Shown piece after piece: positions 17,360 to 25,796 of a stretch of 64,000 bases of DNA. The notes beneath the pieces are model-generated. The model saw nothing but the letters and a program-made list of their open reading frames with translations. It was not told the origin of the DNA and searched no databases. The position numbers and the translations under genes are program-made. Numbering within the stretch: position 1 is the stretch's first letter; every line of letters starts with the position of its first letter. Source of the DNA: Candidatus Poribacteria bacterium (GTDB lineage: Bacteria > Poribacteria > WGA-4E > PCPOR2b); assembly GCA_028819845.1 (NCBI GenBank), contig JAPPKS010000017.1:284686-348685 (forward strand). The letters are read 5' to 3'.

Positions 17360-18832
17360 ATGAGTGCCAAGAAGATTTCAGGTGCCTTGATGACATCGTT
17401 GATTCTTCACAGCGTCGCCGTGCTGATTCTAGGTGTTTATCTCGTCACACAAACCCCGCAATTCAAAGACTTAGTCGGTGCACAAGTGCTTGAACCGCCT
17501 GAGCCGCCGAAACCCCAAGTTCGTAAACCGGTTGTCAAACAGATTAAACCGACTATTCCAACGGATAACACCGTTGTCGTTGAACAGGTTCAGGTTCAAC
17601 CCAGAGTCACAACCGCTGCGGTCGTTCGTACGTCTACTATCGAGCCCCAAACCGTGCTCGAATTTTCGAATAAAGTCGTCAAACTAGACCAACCCATCAA
17701 TCCTAATGTTCCCAAAGTCGTTAACCCGAATGCGCCGGTTCCGCAAATAACAACGCATGCCGATTTGCCGGTTTCTGATGCGCCGGGCGCATTGGCGTTT
17801 TCTGGGCCTGTTGCGTCTGCACCAAGTGCCGGCCCGTCGAATATTGGACGCGGGATTGCCGGCGGGATAGTGCAGGTAAAGGTTGCATTTGAACGTCCAC
17901 CGGGTCTGACGATGGTGGAGCAAGTTGGTGCTGCACGAGATGCGCTAGGCGATGTAGTTGAAAGCATCACGCTTGGCAATGTCGATGTTCCGCCCCTGCC
18001 GAGAGGTGAGCCAGGAGGTCGAGTCATTGGCAAAGGGCGCGACATACAAGGCGTCTTCCGATTTGCACGAATCCGGCACAATCTTGCCGATTGGTGGGCA
18101 GATGCGTCATCGCTGAATGCGCTGACAAAATGGCTCAATGAGCGGACGAAAATCAAAACCGACATGAACGTTGAAGGTGGCGCGCTGAAATTAACGGACG
18201 CCAATCTGCAAAAGACTCCAATGGCATTCATGACAGGGCATGATCCTGCCCTCGTGCGGACGCATGTGAACAAGGGCGGCTTAGGTGCAACGCTGAACAG
18301 CAGGTTTACTGAGCCGGAAGCGGCTGGGTTGCGGCGATATCTTGTTGACAGGGGCGGAATTCTAATATTCGATGATTGCGGCGTAAATCGGGCGGCTCAA
18401 GCAACTGTTCGCATATTCATGGCTCAAATGCGCTATGTGATGCCAGAATACCAGTTGGAACGGATTCCCAATGACCATGAAGTCTATAACAACTTTTACG
18501 AAATGGGCGGACCGCCGGTCGGTTTCGATATCTTCTGGTTTGGCACACAGCCGCCGAAGCGGAATTTCCTCGAAGGCATTTCCGTAGGCGAAAAGCTTTC
18601 GGTGTTGCTGGTCCGCCGTGACTACATGTGCGCAATGGAAGCCGTAAGCCTGCCGACGCGGTCCGTGCACTATTCTCCCGGCGTGTATCGGTTTATGACC
18701 AACGTAGCGGTATACGCTTTGACCCACGGAAAGATTTCAGATTACTCTCGCTACGTCCCGGAGGATCAGCTTGCAACACAGAGCTTGCCGACACGCGCGC
18801 CCGAGGCGGCGAAGATTGGCATGGTTGAGTAG
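17360..18832 (+). CDS. Membrane-anchored DUF4159 protein with TonB-like N-terminus
   Basis: 490 aa. A single N-terminal membrane segment (about 10-30) and a Pro/Lys-rich stretch (EPPEPPKPQVRKP) resemble TonB-type energy-coupling or envelope-spanning proteins. From about 225 to the end is a DUF4159 domain: FRFARIRHNLADWWAD, LNERTKIK, FMTGHDPA, LRRYLVDRGGILIFDDCG, then a MPEYQLERIPNDHEVY block. The function of DUF4159 is not established. The SD GGAGG lies about 14 bases upstream, with a closer GGAAG. Flanked by TolB-like genes. Confidence 0.8.
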   Translation: MSAKKISGALMTSLILHSVAVLILGVYLVTQTPQFKDLVGAQVLEPPEPPKPQVRKPVVKQIKPTIPTDNTVVVEQVQVQPRVTTAAVVRTSTIEPQTVLEFSNKVVKLDQPINPNVPKVVNPNAPVPQITTHADLPVSDAPGALAFSGPVASAPSAGPSNIGRGIAGGIVQVKVAFERPPGLTMVEQVGAARDALGDVVESITLGNVDVPPLPRGEPGGRVIGKGRDIQGVFRFARIRHNLADWWADASSLNALTKWLNERTKIKTDMNVEGGALKLTDANLQKTPMAFMTGHDPALVRTHVNKGGLGATLNSRFTEPEAAGLRRYLVDRGGILIFDDCGVNRAAQATVRIFMAQMRYVMPEYQLERIPNDHEVYNNFYEMGGPPVGFDIFWFGTQPPKRNFLEGISVGEKLSVLLVRRDYMCAMEAVSLPTRSVHYSPGVYRFMTNVAVYALTHGKISDYSRYVPEDQLATQSLPTRAPEAAKIGMVE

Positions 18833-18993
18833 GCACTACGGCACGTGCAGAATTTGCGAGCCATACAGTTGAAAATAAGGTGCAGCACAACACTCGATCC
18901 AAATTAATTTACTATTCCAATTGGTTCTCGGACAGTTTTTTGATAGACGGCGTTTGCCGTGAATTTTCAAATTGTAAAGAGGAGGAAAGACTT

Positions 18994-20040
18994 ATGCAAA
19001 ACAGAACGCTATTGACTTTGAGAATCTTGGCATTCTCCAAATTAGTAATCCTAATCAACCTCGTTTTTCCTATGGGCGGGCAGGCGATCGCACCCAACGA
19101 AGCGACAATAGCTGTATCCGGCGAGGAGACAATTTTTTTGACTAATCCTGAAGGGAAAGGCGGCGGTGCTGTGAATGCATTGTTCAACCTTGCAACAGAT
19201 AACGAAGACCCGCGGCCGCTTGGACTTGAATGGTCACCGGATGGCCGCAAACTCGCCTTCCATGCGACTTCACAGAAAAATACCGACATCTATATCGTAG
19301 ACGCCAACGGCAAGAATCTGCGGCGAATCACCGATCATGAAGGCGTAGATAGCTGGCCCGATTGGCACCCTGGCGGCAGAAAGCTCGCCATCGCTTCTAA
19401 TAGGGACGGGAACCTCGAAATTTATGTAATGTCGGATGGTGGCAATATTATTGCCAATCTCACAAACGACCCCGCCCCAGACAAAATGCCATCTTGGTCG
19501 CCGGACGGTCGGCGGATTGCGTTCTCATCCAAACGCGGACGCACGCTCGGAGACATCTACGTGATGAATTCCGATGGCGGAAACCAGGTGAATTACACAA
19601 ATCATAAGGGCGAGGATATTCAGCCGGAATTTTCGTTTGAAGGAGACCGGATTGCATGGATTACGCGGCGAGACGGAACCGGAAACGTGTGGGTAATGGA
19701 CGCCGAAGTTGGCGAAGATGGAGCCCAAAACGTATTTGAAATCTTTAGCCAGGAAGAAAAACAAGATATAACCTGGAATCCGAACGACAAGCAAGTAGCA
19801 ACGATTATGTTCGCGGGCGGTTCCGCTTGGATAGTCATCTACGATGTGAAGAATGCAGCTGGAAAAGGAAATCACGAAAATCGGTTTAACCTGCCGGTTA
19901 TTGGAGAAGCTGGATCGATTAACCGGGGACCCGCTTGGTTTGATCCCGATTTTGTCGTCGAATTTGCCGTATCTCCCGCGGGCAAGCAGCCGCTGAGTTG
20001 GGGATGGGTTAAGCAGTTGGGCAGTTCATCGGCAAGATAA
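18994..20040 (+). CDS. Exported TolB-like beta-propeller protein 3
   Basis: 348 aa. The ATG at 18994 follows AGAGGAGG and is preferred over a longer ORF from 18880. It has a signal peptide, then blades WSPDGRKLAFHATSQKNTDIY, WHPGGRKLAIASNRDGNLEIY, WSPDGRRIAFSSKRG and an ITRRDGTGNVW blade. Residues about 240-300 differ from the paralogues. It ends KQPLSWGWVK plus a tail. Third paralogue of the set; the binding partner is unknown. Confidence 0.9.
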   Translation: MQNRTLLTLRILAFSKLVILINLVFPMGGQAIAPNEATIAVSGEETIFLTNPEGKGGGAVNALFNLATDNEDPRPLGLEWSPDGRKLAFHATSQKNTDIYIVDANGKNLRRITDHEGVDSWPDWHPGGRKLAIASNRDGNLEIYVMSDGGNIIANLTNDPAPDKMPSWSPDGRRIAFSSKRGRTLGDIYVMNSDGGNQVNYTNHKGEDIQPEFSFEGDRIAWITRRDGTGNVWVMDAEVGEDGAQNVFEIFSQEEKQDITWNPNDKQVATIMFAGGSAWIVIYDVKNAAGKGNHENRFNLPVIGEAGSINRGPAWFDPDFVVEFAVSPAGKQPLSWGWVKQLGSSSAR

Positions 20041-20147
20041 CGGTGTGGCCGTGGCGGTTACAACAGACCGCACAGCACAGCCTCCTATGATACCCCAAAG
20101 TTAAGCTTGAACGTGAATAGCAGCATAGTCATGTTTTGCAACTTGCT

Positions 20148-20348
20148 TGAAAAGGCCTTTTATACAGTACGCCAACACCCCTTGTAGGCGGGGCATCTTG
20201 CCCCGCTCAATGCTAGAGTAAGGAACTTCGTGAAATCAAGCGAGCGAATAGCAAAGGTGATAGTAAATCCCGCGCGATAGAATTTCCACCGGTTATAGCA
20301 TCTCAAAAGTGCAAGAATAGCTTTGTCACCTATTTTTCAAACAGGCTC
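20148..20348 (+). mobile_element. MITE-like repeat, copy 3
   Basis: Shares with copy 2 the left segment TTTTATACAGTAC (20158-20170), the hairpin GGCGGGGC/GCCCCGC, the body around AATCAAGCGAGCGAATAGC and the right end TTCAAACAGGCTC (20336-20348) followed by TAA. The left terminal sequence is degenerate and no target duplication is visible. It carries the shortest version of the micro-ORF (20230-20280). Confidence 0.7.
20230..20280 (+). CDS. Putative 16-codon micro-ORF inside repeat copy 3
   Basis: GTG at 20230, TAG at 20278-20280, with GAGTAAGG ending six bases before the start. The core SSERIAKVIVNPAR matches copies 1 and 2 after removal of six whole codons. Translation is unproven. Confidence 0.35.
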   Translation: MKSSERIAKVIVNPAR

Positions 20349-20352
20349 TAAA

Positions 20353-21070
20353 CTTGTCACATCGAATTTTTGTCTGTGAACAAGCTTTTCCTTGCAGTCG
20401 CGATTCGGCTGTAGAGTCAAGTCAGTAGCGTTCACTGGTCAATTATCACGATGAGGTCCAACGCGGCGTCTGATTCATACTCAAAAATGATTCTTACACT
20501 GAGTCCTTCGGTAGGTCGGCTGAAACGCAACAAGAATATCTGTAAATGGCGTGCATGTTGAGGCCGACCTATCCAACGGCGAAGAGTTACGACCCACGAC
20601 GCCGGTAAACTGGTTAAGACTAGTCAAAATTGCCGCTCCTCACTTAGATTCTCGCCGCAGCTCTTCAGATGTTTTATCTTAACGGATTCGACGTGAAGGT
20701 TTTGAGCCGATTTGCCTTTTGCGGCGAGAATTGCCCTATTCGACAGTAACGGAAATATTATTTGAATTGTGAATTTCTAATTCAATTCGAATTAAACCTC
20801 ACCGTATATGTGGTCGCATAGTCCGACTCCATTGCACAATACCTAACCGACACTTCTCAAGTTCCCCGAAAAAAAGACGATGCTATTTGAATCTCACGGG
20901 TTTCAATCACCCGGGGATCGGATTTTCAGCGTGTGGAACGCGTCTGAAAATAATTCAAATGGTGTAGCGAAATTGACACAGTGATGTCGGAATATCGCTA
21001 CATTTTCAATTCTCAACTTTCATCTCTTTCAGCGTGCACGTTTAAGCCATCTATAAAGTCCTGATTTTGT
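20353..21070. other. Non-coding stretch before the WD40 cluster
   Basis: About 720 bases with no ORF carrying an SD and no recognisable RNA. Short open pieces exist, for example from ATG 20452, but they are closed by stops in all frames within about 40 codons and resemble nothing known. It may hold a decayed gene or upstream activator sites for the promoter at 21076. Confidence 0.5.
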
Positions 21071-21075
21071 GCCAA

Positions 21076-21091
21076 TGGCACGGTATTTGCT
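21076..21091 (+). promoter_or_regulatory. Sigma-54-like (-24/-12) promoter of the WD40 cluster
   Basis: TGGCACG-GTAT-TTGCT (21076-21091) matches the RpoN consensus TGGCACG-N4-TTGCW at every fixed position, with GG and GC 12 bases apart. It lies about 117 bases before the first WD40 gene and points at it. The -24 element overlaps a near-palindrome, GTGCCAATGGCAC. No RpoN or enhancer-binding-protein gene is in the window. Confidence 0.55.
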
Positions 21092-21207
21092 CGTACAATC
21101 GCCAAGATTAAGAGCCTAGTTCACTTTGCACGTCCGATAAATCTCTGGAATAACCCATTAGAGATTGAGAAGATATATCCCGAACGCTTGCATGGAGGAT
21201 TATTCCA

Positions 21208-23412
21208 ATGAAAAAGGCGATTGTTTTCGAGCTTAGCTTACTGTTAGTAACCTCCCTATATCTACCGCCCAGCTTTGCCCAAGACTCTCCGCAATGGGGT
21301 CGTCCCGAGGACGCTAAAGCACGCTTCGGTAAAGGCGAAATAAGTGAACTTCAGTATTCGCCTGACGGCACTCGACTTGCTGTTGCCAGTAGCATCGGAA
21401 TTTGGCTTTACGATACGGAGACCTATCAAGAGGTCGCCCTAATCAACGGGCATTCATACTATGTCAAATGCGTTGCGTTCAGTCCGGATGGCCGCACAAT
21501 TGCTAGCGGGAGTTGGGACTATACTATTCGGTTATGGGACACCGACACGGGAAAACCCTTTCGAACGCTCAACCATAGCAATTGGATCTCTAGCATTGCG
21601 TTCAGTCCAGATGGCCGTACCATCGCTAGTACGGGTTTGGGCAGCATCCGTCTGTGGAACGCCCGCACCGGAGGACTCCTGCATATATTCAGGGATGGTT
21701 TGCGTGGGGGTTTGCATTCTAGTGTTGCGTTCAGTCCAGATGGCCGCACCATCGCTAGTGCGATTGGGGACAACTCTATTCGACTGTTGGACGTCGATAC
21801 TGGAAAACTTCTGCAAACGCTCAAGGGGCATGAAGACGGCATCGTTAAGGTTGTGTACAGCCCCGATGGACGTACAATTGCAAGCGGGAGTTGGGACAAG
21901 ACTATTCGCCTGTGGGACGCCGATACCGGAAAACACCGCCAAACGCTTACGGGACATGAATCTGCCGTCTATAGTGTTGCGTTCAGTCCAGATGGTCGCA
22001 CCATTGCTAGTGGGAGCCGGGACGACACAATCCGTCTATGGAATGCCAATACCGGAAAACACCGCCGAACGCTCATAGGTCATAAGGATGATGTTGATAC
22101 CGTAGCGTTCAGTCCTGATGGCGGCACCATCGCAAGTGGGAGCGACGACACTACAATCCGTCTGTGGGACGCCAATACCGGAAATCACCGCCGAACCTTC
22201 AAAGGATATACGTTAGGGGCCTATAGCGTTGTGTTTAGTCCCGATAGCAGCATCATCGCGTACAGCGGTGAAACCCATACAATCCGACTGCGGGATGCCG
22301 ATACGGGAAAACACCTGCGAACGCTGAAGGGGCATTCATCAAGCGTATTTAGCATTGGATTCAGTCCCGATGGGCGCACTATCGCAAGTGGAAGTGCACA
22401 CGATACCATAAGTCTGTGGCACACCGATACCGGAAGACGCCTGCGAACCCACGACGGGCAAGGGATAGGGTTCAGTTGCGTTGCGGTCGGTCCGGATGGG
22501 CGAACAATTGCTAGCGGGAGACGAGACGGTACAGTGCGGCTGCGGGACACCGATACCGGAAAACTGCTGCTGACCTTCATGGGGCATAATAGCGAGGTTG
22601 AAGTTGTTGCGTTTAACCCAGACGGTGGCACGATTGCTAGCGGCAGCCGCGACACTACGGTGCGTCTGTGGGACACCCATACCGGAAATCACCTGCGAAC
22701 GCTGAAAGGACATTCGAATTCGGTTACGAGCGTAGCATTTAGTCCCGATAGCAGAACGCTCGCTAGCGGGAGTGGTGACCTTACCATCCGTCTGTGGGAC
22801 ACTGATACCGGAATACGTCTGCGAACGCTCAAAGGGCATACGAATTGGGTCTTAAGCCTTGCGTTCAGCCCCAATGGGCGAATACTCGCCAGTAGCGGTG
22901 TGGACTGTACCATTCGCTTGTGGGACATCCATACGGGAAAAAAACTGCAAGTGCGCGCAGGGCATACAGGTGAAGTCCGAAGCCTTGCGTTCAGTGCCGA
23001 CGGACGCGCACTCGCCAGCGCGAGTGGGGACGGCACCGTGTTGCTGTGGGAACTTCCCTCTTCGATACCATTTGGCGTGGAACCGTTGGGAAACCGCATT
23101 ACCACCTTGGGAGACATCAAACGGACAGCGCTGCTGCAAAATTTTCCGAATCCGTTCAACCCCGAAACTTGGATTCCGTATCAGTTGGGGGACGATGCGC
23201 TCGTGACGTTGAACATCTACAACCAGAGCGGTCATATCGTCCGCACACTCGAAATTGGACATCAAAAATCGGGAATCTACCGAGACAAGGTGCGCGCAGC
23301 GTATTGGGATGGACGCAATCAAAACGGAGAACGCGTCCCAAGCGGCTCGTATTACTATAAACTTCGCGCCGGTGATTATACGTCGTTAAGGCAGATGGTG
23401 ATTTTGAAGTAG
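21208..23412 (+). CDS. Exported 14-blade WD40 protein 1 with FlgD-like C-terminus
   Basis: 734 aa. Signal peptide about 1-24 (SFAQ). Fourteen WD40 repeats can be counted from about residue 45 to 615, most of the form VAFSPDGRTIASGS followed by TIRLWDADTGK, enough for two seven-bladed propellers. Then comes the linker VEPLGNRITTLGDIK and a C-terminal FlgD-like Ig domain (FPNPFNPETWIPYQL onward, ending SLRQMVILK), common in exported proteins and similar to sorting domains. WD40 propellers bind proteins or peptides; the ligand is unknown. The SD GGAGG lies nine bases upstream. First of four tandem paralogues. Confidence 0.92.
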   Translation: MKKAIVFELSLLLVTSLYLPPSFAQDSPQWGRPEDAKARFGKGEISELQYSPDGTRLAVASSIGIWLYDTETYQEVALINGHSYYVKCVAFSPDGRTIASGSWDYTIRLWDTDTGKPFRTLNHSNWISSIAFSPDGRTIASTGLGSIRLWNARTGGLLHIFRDGLRGGLHSSVAFSPDGRTIASAIGDNSIRLLDVDTGKLLQTLKGHEDGIVKVVYSPDGRTIASGSWDKTIRLWDADTGKHRQTLTGHESAVYSVAFSPDGRTIASGSRDDTIRLWNANTGKHRRTLIGHKDDVDTVAFSPDGGTIASGSDDTTIRLWDANTGNHRRTFKGYTLGAYSVVFSPDSSIIAYSGETHTIRLRDADTGKHLRTLKGHSSSVFSIGFSPDGRTIASGSAHDTISLWHTDTGRRLRTHDGQGIGFSCVAVGPDGRTIASGRRDGTVRLRDTDTGKLLLTFMGHNSEVEVVAFNPDGGTIASGSRDTTVRLWDTHTGNHLRTLKGHSNSVTSVAFSPDSRTLASGSGDLTIRLWDTDTGIRLRTLKGHTNWVLSLAFSPNGRILASSGVDCTIRLWDIHTGKKLQVRAGHTGEVRSLAFSADGRALASASGDGTVLLWELPSSIPFGVEPLGNRITTLGDIKRTALLQNFPNPFNPETWIPYQLGDDALVTLNIYNQSGHIVRTLEIGHQKSGIYRDKVRAAYWDGRNQNGERVPSGSYYYKLRAGDYTSLRQMVILK

Positions 23413-23478
23413 CGCCATACACTTCGGGTGAGAAAAGTAGTGACGCTATGTTCGGTCTGCTAACGGAGGATCGTTTCA

Positions 23479-25686
23479 ATGGTGAAAGCGTTGTTTTTCA
23501 AATTAAGTGCATATTTTTTCGCTTCCGCTTTCTGTCTATCACACAGCACTGCGCATGATTTTCCCCAATGGGGCTTACCTGAAGGTGCTAAAACGCGGCT
23601 GGGTAAGGGCAGGATAAATGAAATACAATTTTATCCCAACGGCACGCGCCTTGCGGTGGCTAGCAGCATCGGTATTTGGATCTACAACCCGGCGACGCGT
23701 CAAGAGGTCGCCTTGTTGACCGGGCATACGGGTCGAGTCTGGAGCGTAGTGTTCAGCCCCGATGGCAGTAGGCTTGTCAGCGGGAGCCAGGACCGTTCGG
23801 TCCGTCTGTGGGATGCCAATACTGGCCATCACCTGCAAACGCTCACAGGGCATACGGGTCCGGTGAATAGTGTCGCCTTCAGTCCTAATGGGGATATTAT
23901 CGCAAGCGGAAGCGGAGACCGTACCATCCGACTGTGGGACGCCGATACCGGCGATTATTTGAGAATGCTTGCTGGGAACACGTCCTGGGTTTATGGTGTC
24001 GCGTTCAGCCCCGACGGCAGCATGCTCGTTAGCGGGGGAGCGGACAATACAATGCGCCTGTGGAACGTCCGCACCGGGGAACGCCTTTGGAGAGTAAAGG
24101 CGCATGAGGATTCGGTGCGGAGTGTAGCCTTTAGTCCGGACGGCGGGACTATTGCCAGCGGAGGCGGCGACAATGCCATTCGACTGTGGGGCACCGATAC
24201 CGGTGACCTCCTGCGAACCCTCCTAGGACATGATGCTATGGTCGATTGCGTTGAATTTAGTCCCAATGGATTCATGATTGCGAGCGGCAGCTTGGACGAC
24301 ACAATTCGGCTGTGGGCGGCGGATACGGGCAAAGCCATTCGATCGCTAGTCAGGCATACGCATTGGGTCGACAGCGTCGCATTCAGTTCCGACGGCGGCA
24401 TGTTCGCCAGCGGGAGTTTGGACGGGACAATCTGTCTGTGGGACGGCGATACCTGGGAACTCCGGAGAACTATCGCCGGGCATACAAGGCCGGTGAAGAG
24501 CGTTGCGTTCAATCCCATTAGTGATACGCTTGCGAGTGGAAGTAATGACCGATACATTCGTTTGTGGAACCCCGATTCGGGAAATCACCTGCGAACCCTA
24601 GAGGGGCATAAATCGGCGGTTCCTAGTGTAGCGTTTAGTCCCAACGGCAACACCATCGCCAGTGGAAGTTGGGACCATACCATTCAACTGTGGTCCACCG
24701 ATACTGGAAAACCCCTACGTACGCTTAAAGGGAATACGTTGGCGGTGATAAGCGTTGCATTCAGCCCGGATGGACAGAGAATAGCGAGCGGGAATGCGGA
24801 CACTTCTATCCATCTCTGGGACGTTAATAACGGAAAACGGCTGCGCACGTTCAATGGGCACGCATTGCCCGTGGAAAGTGTTGTGTTCAGTCCAGATGGA
24901 CACAATATCGCCAGCGGAGGTGGGGACCATACAGTCCGTCTATGGGCAACAGCTACTGGAAGGCTTCTGCGAACACTTGAAGGACATACGGATTGGGTTT
25001 GGAGCGTTGCGTTTAGCCCCGATGGACGCACCGTCGCCAGCGGGTGTGCGGACGCTACCATCCGTCTTTGGGACACTAATAGGGGAAAACACCTACGAAC
25101 GCTGACTGGGCACGAGGCTAGGGTAAACAGTGTTGCGTTCAGTCCCGATGGCAAAACCATCGCTAGTGGAGGCGGTGACTATACTGTCCGGCTGTGGGAA
25201 GCCAAATCTGGAGAACATTTGGTAACCTTAATTGGACATACGGACGAGGTCCGGAGCGTTGCGTTCAATGTCAATGGACGCGCGCTCGCCAGTGGAAGTT
25301 CGGACGGGACCGTGTTGGTGTGGAACCTTACCTCTTTAATTGCTTTGAGTGTAGAACCATTGGGAAGTCAAATCACTACGCTGGGAAACATTAAAAGGAC
25401 AGCGCTGCTGCAAAACTTTCCGAATCCGTTCAACCCGGTAACCTGGATACCGTATCAGTTGGCAAACGATTCGCTCGTGACGCTGAACATCTATGATCAG
25501 AGCGGTCATGTTATCCGCACACTCGACATTGGACTTCAAAGAACGGGCGTCTACCGAGACAAAGCAAGCGCAGCATATTGGGACGGCCGCAATCATAACG
25601 GGGAACCGGTCGCGAGCGGCAGATATTATTATCAATTTCGCGCGGACGATTACACTTCGTTAAGGCAGATGGTGATATTGAAATAG
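23479..25686 (+). CDS. Exported 14-blade WD40 protein 2 with FlgD-like C-terminus
   Basis: 735 aa with the same layout as protein 1: signal peptide (to about 25), N-terminal half-blade LAVASSIGIWIYN, fourteen WD40 repeats, the VEPLGSQITTLGNIK linker, and the FlgD-like domain starting FPNPFNPVTWIPYQL. Blade sequences differ from protein 1 mainly at the loop positions before VAFSPDG. It begins 66 bases after protein 1 with a good SD (GGAGG), so the two are probably co-transcribed. Confidence 0.92.
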   Translation: MVKALFFKLSAYFFASAFCLSHSTAHDFPQWGLPEGAKTRLGKGRINEIQFYPNGTRLAVASSIGIWIYNPATRQEVALLTGHTGRVWSVVFSPDGSRLVSGSQDRSVRLWDANTGHHLQTLTGHTGPVNSVAFSPNGDIIASGSGDRTIRLWDADTGDYLRMLAGNTSWVYGVAFSPDGSMLVSGGADNTMRLWNVRTGERLWRVKAHEDSVRSVAFSPDGGTIASGGGDNAIRLWGTDTGDLLRTLLGHDAMVDCVEFSPNGFMIASGSLDDTIRLWAADTGKAIRSLVRHTHWVDSVAFSSDGGMFASGSLDGTICLWDGDTWELRRTIAGHTRPVKSVAFNPISDTLASGSNDRYIRLWNPDSGNHLRTLEGHKSAVPSVAFSPNGNTIASGSWDHTIQLWSTDTGKPLRTLKGNTLAVISVAFSPDGQRIASGNADTSIHLWDVNNGKRLRTFNGHALPVESVVFSPDGHNIASGGGDHTVRLWATATGRLLRTLEGHTDWVWSVAFSPDGRTVASGCADATIRLWDTNRGKHLRTLTGHEARVNSVAFSPDGKTIASGGGDYTVRLWEAKSGEHLVTLIGHTDEVRSVAFNVNGRALASGSSDGTVLVWNLTSLIALSVEPLGSQITTLGNIKRTALLQNFPNPFNPVTWIPYQLANDSLVTLNIYDQSGHVIRTLDIGLQRTGVYRDKASAAYWDGRNHNGEPVASGRYYYQFRADDYTSLRQMVILK

Positions 25687-25796
25687 CACATAACGATTGG
25701 AGGTGATAATCCGAGTATTTCTAATAAAATTGTTGTCTGACGATACATAGAACGAGTATTTTTGGATGCACAACGCAAAATCGGAGGAGGATTCCA

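Noticed and set aside
22339-22839. Long antisense ORFs inside the WD40 genes (here and near 24684 and 26546)
   Set aside because: They recur at each WD40 gene because of the regular repeat codons and mirror the sense frames.
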